Positions 1 to 12,600 of a stretch of DNA of 64,000 nt are shown in pieces; the stretch's first letter is position 1, and every line of letters begins with the position of its first letter. The DNA is from Bolinopsis microptera (lineage: Eukaryota; Ctenophora; Tentaculata; Lobata; Bolinopsidae): contig NC_087079.1 of the NCBI RefSeq assembly GCF_026151205.1, positions 124,001-188,000 on the forward strand, given 5' to 3'. The notes beneath the pieces are model-generated. The model had not been told where the DNA came from, did not search any database, and saw only the letters and a list, made by a program, of their open reading frames with translations. A program made the position numbers and the translations under genes.

Positions 1-52
1 AAGAATTCAAATTCCGTCATCAACAAATTTCTAACGTGTCCCCATGTTTCAG

Positions 53-117
53 TGCTAGCAGAGGACGCAATCAAAGCAGCTATCGCAGACTACAGGACTA
101 AGAATACCAAAGAATGA
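53..117 (+). CDS. terminal coding exon of an unidentified upstream gene
   Basis: A pyrimidine-containing tract ending in CAG at 50-52 is followed by an open frame of 21 codons ending in TGA at 115-117. The peptide includes LAEDAIKAAIADYRTKNTKE. It loosely resembles the C-terminal helix of acyl-CoA-binding proteins (an EDA-x-KA pattern), and a clear ACBP gene lies just downstream, so a tandem ACBP copy is possible. One short exon is not enough to name it. The rest of the gene lies left of the window. Confidence 0.4.
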
Positions 118-615
118 GATATTGAGAGCCGACCCTCCACATTTGCACTGATCGTCAAAGAATTAATTAGACCCTCTTAAAACTTTTGACTTTATGTGAT
201 AATTTGATACCATAGCCATTGCATGTTTGTTTATCTATTGTATTTGAATTCACAAAATGTGATGCTACGGTTAATTTATTACATGGGTGACAGTGTTCCT
301 TACTAAACAAAAGATTATTGCCATAAAATTGTTCAACATTTTAACAAGTTTTAGCAAATATTACACGCATTTCATTTCTCTTTGGATTGTTTTGTGAACA
401 AGACGTTAAGACTGTGTAACAATCAAAGATTCCAACAAAATTCTTTGTTTACGAATTTGTTTAAAGGAGAAAAGTACAGACCTGCTTTCACCTTATATAA
501 TTTCTCTTCGTTAAAACTTATTTGCATCCTGTAAGTGTAAGTCCTCTTCTGTATCCAGACCTACCCTCGGGCAGTCATGAACCCTGTTATAACAGTAACT
601 GCAGCACTGTACCAT

Positions 616-635
616 AGAGAGAGAGAGAGAGAGAG
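616..635. repeat. (AG)n microsatellite
   Basis: About ten AG dinucleotides in a row. The surrounding stretch 118-1181 shows no convincing coding exon, apart from possible short 5' exons of the downstream ACBP gene that I could not place. Confidence 0.9.
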
Positions 636-1181
636 GTATTATATAAGTCACACCATTACTCCACACACCGCACTGCGGTCTATACAGCACGATCAAGCCA
701 AAGTAATAACTAATACGGTTATTGTAGCGGAGGCAGTGCACGTGCTCTGATTGTGACTTTACCCCCGTGGTATCTGTACAGCATTGTGTTCGCTATTGTA
801 TCGCTCCTACACCCTGTAAATACTTGATTGGTCGAGTCTTCGTACTAGTAGAACAATAGCGGTGGCTTTTCTCCACAAGCCAAACTTTGAGTTTACTGAC
901 CGTTACAGTGTTTGTTCCGTTGCGTCTCTGATTACATTCAATTTGAAGTGGAGATACCCGCCAGTACAGTTCAGCTTTAATAATGACAGACACCGCAGCT
1001 CTAGTCAAGGTCAGGCCCCCAGATTAAAGATTATACTCATATCCTACAAGACTTCTTGTATTGTTTCTTAAAACAGATAGCGATTCTCCTATCAGATTGC
1101 TGTCATCTGACACCGACTCTTCATCACTGCTGTTTTAATGTGTCCTTCGAACAATAACACCGAGCTACATCACGTTACCAG

Positions 1182-2408
1182 GAGTTTGAAGCAGCTTGTA
1201 AGAGTATAGAGAACGCGGGGGAACCCGTGCGAACCAAGATCAGCATGAGGGACCTGCTGGAACTGTACGCTCTCTTCAAGCAGTCCAAAGTAGGCGACTG
1301 CAATACAGGTTTATATAAATACAGGTTTATATAAATACAGGTTTATATAAATACAGGTTTATATAAATACAGGTTTATATAAATACAGGTTTATATAAAT
1401 ACAGGTTTATATAAATACAGGTTTATATAAATACAGGTTTATATAAATACAGGTTTATATAAATACAGGTTTATATAAATACAGGTTTATATAAATACAG
1501 GTTTATATAAATACAGGTTTATATAAATACAGGTTTATATAAATACAGGTTTATATAAATACAGGTTTATATAAATACAGGTTTATATAAATACAGGTTT
1601 ATATAAATACAGGTTTATATAAATACAGGTTTATATAAATACAGGTTTATATAGATACAGGTTTATATAAATACAGGTTTATATAAATACAGGTTTATAT
1701 AAATACAGGTTTATATAAATACAGGTTTATATAAATACAGGTTTATATAAATACAGGTTTATATAAATACAGGTTTATATAAATACAGGTTTATATAAAT
1801 ACAGGTTTATATAAATACAGGTTTATATAAATACAGGTTTATATAGATACAGGTTTATATAAATACAGGTTTATATAAATACAGGTTTATATAAATACAG
1901 GTTTAACTACGAGTACGATCTGTTAGGTTCATGTCAGGATATTTTTTAGGGAGCGTGATTATTCTTTCACTGATTCAAGATGAAAGGGTCCCCACTCCCC
2001 TTAGTTCAGGCAAAATTGATATATCGTATAATTATTTGAACGTATTTATATATGAATTACCTTTCAGCTCGGCCGAGATACCCAAACTTTAAAGGAATGT
2101 CGCAGTGGGACGCCTGGAAGAGTAAAACAGGTTCCAGCGACCAGCACATTATTATCATCACGATTTCTATTTAGAATATTATAATAATTTCATAATATTA
2201 AAAACATAACGGTAAGTTTCATAAGAGCTAATCACGCTTTTATAAAAGAAAAGCCAACTTTGAAATGTGAATTAACGCGCCCATAATAAGAACGATTTTA
2301 TACTTATGATTTTGATTGCCTAAAATTTCAGGGATGACAAAAGAGGAAACGATGACAGGTTACTGTGATCTTGTGAAGAATATATTCATAACAATAGAGT
2401 CCGAGTAG
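1182..2408 (+). CDS. acyl-CoA-binding protein (ACBP family), three 3' exons
   Basis: Three exons join in phase: 1182-1308, 2068-2130 and 2332-2408 (TAG stop). The protein has the ACBP hallmarks: an EFEAAC helix start, YALFKQSKVGDCNT (the Y-x3-KQ-x2-GD acyl-CoA contact region), RPRYPNFKGMSQWDAW (the WDAW core) and a last helix MTKEETMTGYCDLVKN. The family is a soluble cytosolic four-helix protein of about 87 residues that binds medium- and long-chain acyl-CoA esters. The visible part (about 88 codons) covers nearly the whole domain. The start codon must lie in an upstream exon, because the CAG before 1182 looks like a splice acceptor and an upstream ATG at 1138 is out of frame. The first visible intron opens directly into a 16-bp minisatellite whose unit carries the donor sequence. 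Confidence 0.85.
1309..1900. repeat. 16-bp minisatellite, 37 units, at the ACBP exon-intron boundary
   Basis: The unit GTTTATATAAATACAG repeats without length change; 592 bp divided by 16 gives exactly 37 units. It begins at the exon end, so the genuine donor ACAG|GTTTAT is reproduced at every unit boundary. Two units carry an A-to-G variant (about 1654 and 1846), 192 bp or 12 units apart, which suggests that a block of units was duplicated together. Confidence 0.97.
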
Positions 2409-3652
2409 TGTTTAATATTGTTCATTAATTGCACATTCATGTGCGACCAAAATAAGATAGAACTATAATGAGCTCACAAACACCAAGGTTTAAATAATGC
2501 AATGTATAAAAACTTTAAGTTTTATTTCTTTATGTGTGACCGCAGTGATGAATTTAGTCGTTTTATACGGCAGTTTGCCATTTTGAAAAATTACGTTCTA
2601 AGCTGTGATCTCAGAACGGTGCTTTTCCATTTTCGTGGGACAAACCTTGATGAAAAAGTTTTACGTTAATGCTCATGTCTATAAGTATATTTTAAATGTG
2701 ATGGGCAGTCAATGGTAACCTTAGATTTAGAATTGCGACGCTCGAAAACATTGCAGCTTATTATGATATTATGATACGATGTCTGAGCGCTGTTTGACGG
2801 CATTAAGCTTTTACTTTCAATTTATTATTTGTTTATATTTAAGGGTTGTGACTAGTCCATTTTGAAACTGACATTTAAGTAATTGAAAAAGAAGAAGTTT
2901 GTTTTTTAAACAATCATAGAATTCAAATCAAATGAAAACAGAGCAAACAACTCAAAATATCCGTAAATTATCAGCAACTTTTTATTCCAATTCCTCATTG
3001 GATTACTAAACTGCAGTCTCAACTCTCAGACTAGACTTAATACTACCAAGAAGAAGCAAGAGTATTTTATGATTCTCAAAACTGAAAACCTTCCACATTA
3101 GAAATAAAGTTACTAACCTCATATATAAAATAAATACTACTTTCGTATCGGCCCTAATGAGAACAGCCTTGGTGCCTATAATATATGAATAACGATTCGG
3201 ACGGCAATGGGATGGTTTCAATTATATATTATTATTACTTATCTGCAAAATTACAGATTGGAAATTCCGGTCGCATATCCAATAAAAATATTGTGCGGTA
3301 AGGCTTGTCGTTTAACAAGAGCCGTTCGAATCAGGGCCGAATAAGTTAATATAAATTATCTACTTACTTCAGCTTATCAGTATAAAATAATCAAACAGTC
3401 AACACTGCAATAGATAGCTTAAATAAGAAAGTTACTCCATTGTGAGTGTATCTGATAGAGCTACTAGAGTCAAAGTAATAGTCAAACTGAATACTAGCCA
3501 AGTATCTTGCTCTATTTCTTCCATTTTAACTCAAATACCCAGATAAAGGTATTCTGATAAGGTAATACACGTGACCGACGGTCAACAAGCTCAGTAACAA
3601 ATAAAATAAATCACCAATGTAAAGATCAAAGCTAATAACAAACTACCCCACT
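2409..3652. other. convergent 3' intergenic region, no gene seen
   Basis: AT-rich sequence between the ACBP stop (+) and the EMC1 stop (-), where the 3' UTRs of the two convergent genes must lie. A minus-strand AATAAA is present near 2975-2980 and could serve EMC1, but that is only a motif match. No open frame with recognisable features was found. Confidence 0.5.
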
Positions 3653-6600
3653 TTATTTCCACTTTTTATTCAAAGCTTTATTTTCAGCTAGAGCTTGAGT
3701 CACTATCGTGGCGAAGCAAAGTCCCAGTAAAACTAGTCCTATAAGATAATAGTCGAAATCTTCGTTCAACATGTCGAATGTCTTGGCTGGAGTCACCTGA
3801 AAATAGAACTAGGTTAGGGATGATTGAGGTAATTTAAGGTTGATTGTCTTCATTAATTAGATAACATAAAAGAGAGATCTCCCCATCTTTTTTATATTTT
3901 TTTATATTTACTTTATTTACAATTGAAACTTCAAACTCAGCGCCATTGTATTCCAAATGAATCTTAATCAGCCGAGACTAAGGTGCTCTAGAATTAGATG
4001 CTAATGGTCTAGTTCTACTTTATTTTAATGTCACCAGGACAAACATCCGGACTTCAGTTGATTTCACTGGCCGAGAGTCTCTTAACTATTTGCAAGTGTC
4101 CACCCGCTGTCCTATATCAATCTAAAGGCAGCTGTGTTGACAGACGAGCCGGAACGAATTATGAAGTAGAAATTAATGAACTAGTACAGGTGTCTACTTG
4201 TTTTTACAACAAATAACAATTAACAAAATGAGAATGGAGATAATGACAAGGGATCTGGAGGTGCCTCGTGGGGTCGGCTTTTTAATGAAGACAAACTAAT
4301 ACCCAACTATAGAGTTTAATTAAAGGCTAGCTATTAAAGTCAAGGAGCACAGTTTATTGTATTATATATTGTTAAGTTCGCTGTTAGTACTTTGGCTTGA
4401 TCCGAGGAGATGCTGGGGAGAAGTAACTTTTGTCGAATCGCCTTAGTTGTGTTTGCAGCCTTACTGGCCATTTATACAACAAATAATGGTGAGCATATAA
4501 TTAGCAACTAATTAATTAACCTTCTAATCTTAATACCAAGCATCTAGGAGCGCAACGTAGAAAATATTGTGCACACAGTTTCCAAACCTGTATTTATTTT
4601 CCGTATTTGATTGCCTGGATTATCATAAAGGAATAAAACATAGCAATGTGCTGAGCAGCTATATTTTTGACAGGTCCATCACGAAAATCAATATTTCAGA
4701 GTGGAGAGATGTTTCCTTCGGGGAATATCTAGATGTGGAAATAGACCAAGGGTTAGAAATAAAGATACTGTACAATCCAGAGGATCCTAACAAGGTCGTC
4801 AGAGTTTACTTCTGTAACTCAGAAATAAACTGTTACTTTTTCGAGCTTCAGCTCGGTAGCGGTTTATACTTGTATCACGGATGTACTGAAGGCTACCTTG
4901 ATCTGCCAAAAGATGAAGAAAACAAACCTTGGATTCTCAAGATCTACAGAAGAAAAGCTCGGTTGATGATAGACTTGAATGGAGTAAACAGACTAGAGCA
5001 CGACACAACATTAGGAAGCTGTTCCGAATTCTGGAAAGCAAGTCAGATTTCCAATGTGAAGTTCGATGCAATCTCTCAAAACGTGATGACACAGTACAGG
5101 ATAGCAGTGCCACAGCAGAACGAGGATTTTACAGGTAAAATATACATTTTAAAATACTGAAAGTTAAGGAGGTAACGAAGGAGGGACGGATTTAGCAGGT
5201 CAACACTATACAAAATTATTAACATGGGCGGCATAGTATTAAAAGTGTCGATTCCTTCAGCAGGGAATAAAAAACAACCTTAACACAGATACTTTTAACA
5301 TAACCCCTTATATAATAGAGCAGCAGTAATTTAACACGTTTTACATCCTTCTCGTGAACCAAGCAGAGACACAAGTTCTTAATACACAAGCACGTATCTG
5401 GACGGAGGTGGCTTTAAGAGGGGCCGGGAGTGACACTTCGAGGAGGGAGCAGAACCTGTCTCCAAAGAGACTGAAGGAAGAGTGCACTGTAAGATGATGC
5501 AGCACAGAAATAGATCAGGTTAGCAGATATTCTAATTACTTTTTTGAGTTTACTCAGTGAACATCACACAAGGCTGATCTTTACTATTGCTACAAGGCCG
5601 GTCAGGGTCCCAATCTACAAAACTTTAAATACTATTTATTGGGGACACAGCACCTGAAACTAACTCTTATTTCAGGGGTTAAGACTGTTTGGAGAGAAGA
5701 AAGTATATGTTTAGAGAGAAGATAGGAACTCTTTGGAGTGAAGATGGGAACAACTGTAGGGTACAGACAGTGGTAACACTACAAAATACAGCACTGTTCA
5801 ACTAACTGATATTATCAGACTGTTTATATGAACATAAATCTGAGGTTGCAAATGATTTAATGACGAGTGCTTAAAGGACCATTGAATACGGGTTTTATTG
5901 TGGTTATATGACAGTATAAGTGTTTGTTATAGATTGTTCTAGTACATTTGCAGTTCTGTTTTGCGACATTTGTTGTTGCTTTTCCGTTCATTCAGAGGGT
6001 AAAACTTATTTTGAGTGCACTAAAGGATTTATAAACTTTGCTCTTAATTATTTGCTTGCGTAACATCTTAATACGATATAGTTAAGTTACTATTGGGGTT
6101 ACTATTATATACTCATACTGAAAATCCCCCGAGTTTCAATTAGACATATTATATCAATTAAAGTATCATACTTATGATTCCTTTTTGAATCATATGTATA
6201 TCAACTGTGGACACGTACCCTTGCAAAATAGAGGTCAGTTCCGTAAGCGAAGAGGAGAGATGTGGACTCAAGACCGGTAACACCCGTAACCATGCCAGTG
6301 ATATCTTGTAGCTGAAATCAGTACATATCATATCAGTCAACTACAGCAAACAGATAGATTTCAAATTTATCTAAAACATTATCTGATCTGTCAGTGAATA
6401 TCATGTGACATAATTGATTCCATTATTTATTGTGATCGAAGTAAATAACACAATTCAGAGTACCGTACCGTTTTGTTGTAGGTAACGTAAGACATGGGAG
6501 CTAGAGCGAGTTGCGGGGTGTAGGGTACCAGCTGTTCTTGTCTGTCCTCAGCTGTGGGGATGGTGGGTCTGCGGGGGTCCAGTAGGGCCTTGGGTACCAG

Positions 6601-9600
6601 AGCTATCCTGCCTCCTGATTCAGCAACTGAGCAGAGTTAGTAGTGTTAGTAGTGTTAGTAGTGTAGTTACCATGATTACGTGGTAGTTACCATGGTTACG
6701 TGGTGTGTAGAATGTGAAACTGGCTTACACAAGGTGTGTTTGACTTAAGTTGCTGGAAGTTCAGGGAGCATTTATTAACCCAGCTGTACTTATTGAGGGC
6801 TTGGAGTAATCCTTCAGTATAGTTTATTGACTACTACATGACATGACTTACAAAGTACAGCCCGGTTAGTGATGGACTTGAGAGTAGTTGTAACAGCGAC
6901 AGCAGAGAGAGGGGAGGTTGCGATGTAAGCTTGTTGGATTGAGAAGGAGGGGGTCCGGGGGAACAGGGACGAAAACTCAGTCCTGAGGGAAGGAGTAGTA
7001 TTAGTGAGGTACTGTTAGGTACAATAGTTACAAACTGTGGTTTATAGTTTCATTACACGGAGAAGTGAAATAATCTATTATTAAGTAATCAGATTTTTTC
7101 CGTTCACCCTTCTGTAAAAAGGCAATAGTGAAAGGTTACGAATGGACGTTTTTGCAGAAAAACGTGGATTTTGGAGATAGCGATAGGCGGGTCTGAATAT
7201 GTTGTCATCTGTCCTTACTTCCGTCCGTTACCATGACAACCAGCGCGCAGTGCAGCGCGCGAGGATTGCTTGCGGAGATGTGATATATAGATAGCCTGTG
7301 GTCAATGAATGCGCGGCGCGACTGTATTTCAATGTATATAACGGTGTAATGTATTGTATTAGGTTATAAGCCCAATTTGTACGTGGCATGCGTAGTATAA
7401 TGTACTAATGTGTATCAATATTATTATTATGAAGTGAGCTGATTGGAGCTTATATTTATAGTTAATGTTATAGTGAACGGAAATCTAGCGTCCGCCAAAA
7501 CGAAACATCGGGCGCAATTCTTGTTAAATTTTGAGAACTTAAGAAATACATAGCACAAACTTGTTATATAATATAAATAGCACTTAATAATAATGTGCTA
7601 GTATAAAAGCTAATTTAACTGCTACATACGTGTTAGGAGCGCTGGGTAGGAAGAACTCCACGACCACCACCTCGTATCTCCTCAGCTTGCTGCACCAGAT
7701 GTGGTAAAGTAACCAGTTCTCCACCACCAGGAGGTGCACTGGACCAGAGTACTGTTTGTGTCGGGCGTGGTACAGCTGGGTGCCGGATATCATGTCGTAC
7801 AGCTGCACGTCCACCAGAACTGAGAGGTGGAGTTAGTTTACTGGGGGGCCGGGGGGGGGGGGGGGGTTAGTTTAGCGGGGGGGCTGGTATTTAGCGGGGG
7901 ATTCTAGCCTACTTTAACAGACATAAAGGTGAGATTCAACATTTAGACCAATGTTGTGTTTCAGATATTCAAGCAAATCTACAGGTCAAATATAAGAACT
8001 TGTTATGCTTAAAAGGAAATTAAAAAAAAGTAAAAACCCTTATCTCCAGCTCCTGACTCTACTGCAACAGCCATCACATTGGGGTTGATGTACTTGTGAA
8101 GAACGGACCTGTCCCCTAGTACTCTACCTTGAGAGTAAACTGCGTCTGTGGTACAATGGGAATGTTAGATTAATACAGGCAAGAGCTGCAGTTATAATTT
8201 GTTGAGTGTTAAATGGGCAACTAGATACTAAGATACCTTGTACCGGAGCGCTGATGGGATTTAATTGTAATTATCATCTGTGTTTAAAACTAACCATTAG
8301 TAGCTTTACTTTTCACATCTAATATCTTGTCTCCTCTCAGATGAGCTGACCAAGTTTCTTCAACTCTTGTTCCTGCGATTAGAACGTTACTTACTATTTA
8401 CAGTGGCTATGATAGGCAAATTAGAACTATCAAAAGAAACCTCCAACAGTTTGTGCTATCTTATCAATAATCCATACATTACAAATTCAAACTCATCCAC
8501 AATCGACCAACCAAAAGCTGGCCCTGTTTTTTGCAACTTAAAACTTATATGATCAGCTTTTTCAGTCCTCTTCATTCTTTTCCTTAAATGTTGTTCCTAC
8601 CTTTGAGGAAAAATCCCTTGAGTTCCATCTGGTCAGGGTATACGAGAGTGAAATAGAGTGGGAGATGTTCCACTAGCTTGTGAAGTCGGGGAGGGTAGGT
8701 GTGTACCTGGAGTAATTAGTTAATTAGTTAATTAGTCTAGTTAATGAGTTAATTGTACGATATGCTAATTAGTTAATTAGTTAATTGGATGATAAGTCGA
8801 TTATATAATGAATGTGTAGATCATGGCCATATCTACTTTAATCAATTAGAAAATATCATCGCAATTTTAGGTTCTAACTATGTCTCATTATGCAAGACAT
8901 TTATGACATATTCTTTAATAGAAAGTTCTATTCAAAATGTAAAAAACCAGTACCTCGTTGTCATCCGTAAGAATCAGCATGACCTTGGCGAACTCATTAT
9001 CTTCTACAGCAGTCAGCTGAATCTGAAACCATATAAAATTAGAAAATTATGTAGATCAGTAGTTTAATTTCTAAACGACAAAATAGGAATAGCTTAATTC
9101 GACAACGAATTGAACACCGTTAAATCGTTAATAGTATTAACAACAATATTGTGTTGAATAAATAATATTGTGTTGTATAAAAAGACAGTTTCTATGTCTA
9201 AACCTGAGCTAGTTTAGACTCGAACTCTTGTCTGTACTGCAGTGATCCATCAAGGGGGTTCAGAACCGTCAGAACTGCTTTCTTACTGTCCTGTGGTAAC
9301 AGTGTTACGATGTAGAACACAGATAATTTAAGATTGAATGATTATGAAAATGTGTAACTAGCATCATCAAGGAGGGAATAACAACAACATTTAAAAAGGT
9401 TCCAACTAGAAGTAACTCACTAAAGAAGTGCCCAACACAGCAACCAGGGCTGGGAGAGGATAGTGAGAAGCTGATCTGATCATGTGCACTTGGTACTGTC
9501 CGTTGGAGAGCGGGGCGATGTTATCTAGATACCTGACAGGGGTTTGGTTGGTATTTTGGGGGTATTTAGCAGAGATTTTAGAGAGGTGGGAATTTATTTT

Positions 9601-12600
9601 GAAGTGAAAAGAAGTTGCAGAAGATTAGCTAAGGAGGTCATCTTATTGTGCCTATTCTACAACACAATGATAATCTTATCCCTGTACAACCAACAGCTTG
9701 ATCCAGAACACACGCTTTAAAAAACAAACCTGCTCCAAATAATACGAGCAGTGCCGGAATGCAGCACGTGCACTTTTCCACAGGTGGAGATTGCAAAGAT
9801 CAACTTGTTGAGGTTGAAAGAGTCCCGCTCCATCTCCGGAGACACATCAATAAGTGCCGTTCCAAAGTACAGGTTTATGAACTTCTGTTAGGGGAAAAGA
9901 GTTAAATTAATACTACTGTTAAAGGAAATACTACTCATTGGTTGAACATTCATATTTAGCAAACTTTTATTTGGATTAGCATTTTTATTTACTCTGGGTT
10001 ATCAGCAAACTCGCAGGTACCAAAGAAGACGACGATACCTAAATGAAATTAACAGAGAAACATGGAAACCTGGAGATCTTGCAGCTGCATGGTGATTCGT
10101 TCAGTCCACAGCTTGATAGGGTTAGTGTGGCGGTGAAGACTGACAGGGATAAAGGAGCTGGCAGGAAGGTCCAGTAAAGTAGCCGATACAACTGGGATAG
10201 TTTATACATTATACATTATTCACTTACACGAAACACAGTAAAGTAGCCGATACAACTGGGATAGTTTATACATTTACACAAAACACAAATGTTATGAATT
10301 ATAATCCTTCAATCTGGGACACTACACTTAAATGTCATGAATTTGAGAGAAGACAGCTACAAAAGGATGAAAATTGAGAAAAGACAGCTAAAAAAGACTG
10401 ACCAGAAGAGAGACTCTCCTCCCTGATCCAGCCACAAGTTTTGTTACTTCCAACAACTGTCACAGACTGATCCTTCCAAGTGAGGAACAAACCTGGCACC
10501 CTCACTGTTGTCACTGAGGGTACAGGTAAGTGAGGGGGGATTGATAGTCTAATTTGGTTAATCTATAGCTGCTACTCAATGATAATTTTAACTAGATCGT
10601 CGTAGCACATTTTTGGTTAAATAAGGCTGGATATGACGTACTCAGACTACAAGGATGAGAGGCAGTAAGAGTAGTCATGCTGAGAACACCTCCTCTTCCC
10701 TCTGCTAACTCTCCTAGAGAGTAGGAGTGAGCTTCGAACCCGTTAGAGAGCTGAACTAGAGACACAGTGTGATCTGCACGGGACACGAGGGCGATGTGAT
10801 CTGATCCTACCACTTGTCCTATAACGTCCTGAGGAATTTGTAGAAATTAGGAAATATTTCTCTTTAATTTCTGTGGAGAATTACCTTATTATGGATTAGT
10901 CTTTACAAGACCGTTAATTCGGAGGGAAATACTTTTTCCTATTTGCGAAAAAATGAATTTTGAAGGTAACAAAAAGTAAGGATATAGGGATAAGTTGACT
11001 GGAACACATGTGATCGTGAGGAGTAGATTAGTAGATAATATTCTTCTATTAGTAGATAATATTCTTCTATAAAATCTCCATTTTATTAACAGCTTTTCTG
11101 CGCAGGAAACTGTTGAAATATCTTAAACCCGGCATAAAGGAATATTCCATGTATAAAGCTGAATTTAACTCCTAAAACCAATTTCTATGATTTCAGTATA
11201 TATTTCAAAACCAACTTATCAACACGCTGCTATCAATTATTGGTTATCTCAATAACAATTAAGGTTTCCTGGCACGAGCTGACATAACCTGATAACCCCA
11301 CCTAAACTCAATCCTTTGAACTCCAACCTGACCAACAATCTTACCTCAATCTAACATTGGCCCCTTCTGAGTCGGGATGTTTCCATTTTATTTCATAGAA
11401 TATAATCTGGTAGGACAGACAAAGTTTATCAATTAATTTTCCTCGTTCAGTTTGTAATGCACAGTGATCTGGTGAGGAGATGTGTTTATCTTAAAACTGT
11501 GAGGTATAAAAACCTTGCAATTTCTTATCCGACTTTTTAAACTCCTTATCTCACGCCGCCGACCATTACAAATTGTTCTAAATCTGTCTCAGTCTACGTC
11601 ACTTGCATGACTTCAACAACTAATGAAATTCCACTCAATAAAACTATTGGCAAAGGTAACCTGACCTGTACTATACGGCTGTGTGCTTCAAAGATCATAT
11701 TGCAGTCTGGTAACCACGTTTTTCGTTTCAATGTAAGCCTCTGACACTAGAATCACATACATGTACATGTATTAAGACGCAATGAAACTACCGGACTACG
11801 ATATATGGGGACTTGCCACCCCATGGCAACATTAAAATATATCGACTCTGTTACATCGTTTCCTCAAATTATTTGTTATATAGTAGTGTTGAAAGTATTG
11901 ACTAGAATCACATACATTGTACATGCACCTTGTCCATGTCAACATCCACTTTAAACACACACACGCAGCTTGTCAAGGTGTCTTTATTCCTATTTAACAT
12001 TCCTTGACAGAGTTGTAACAGGTTGTACAGTAGTAAGAGTGTTAAGTTGTAGGTATCTAGAACTAGTGGGCATTGTGCGTATCAAGTAGGGTTTCTGTGC
12101 AGCTAGTACACATTGCACATCTTCTACTGTTCATTGTGCTGTATAGATCATTTTATTTTGAGGGACCATGTTTGTTCACTGGTTGCGGTATTTCTTGCTC
12201 TTCGTTTGACAATATTAAAATTCCTCTTTAAATTAGTCCGCCTTGGATTTTTTACAAGTCGTTGTACATAGTACATACATAAGAAAGTCTTATTATGTTA
12301 ATTTTTACAGTAACTGTATCGTTATTTCTAACATTTAAATTCGTCCCACAATGTTCATTATTTCTCGTTCAACACACATGTTAAGAGAATGCAAGGAAGC
12401 ATGCTAAGAATGTAACTTTATTTAATACACCCCTTGCAAACTGACCCCTCTACTCTTTATATTATGTGTAAAATGAGATGACGCTAAACACTTGAGTTAT
12501 CTTATTTCCCGTGAGTAATTCATTTAGATTTGTGTGTGTGTCGGCGTGTAGGAGTGTTTGCTGTTCCTATTAGTACTCTATTTGTTGTGTTGGCAACCCT

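Noticed and set aside
1309-1900. CRISPR-like array
   Set aside because: Units are 16 bp and directly adjoining with no spacers, and the DNA is eukaryotic; it is a minisatellite.
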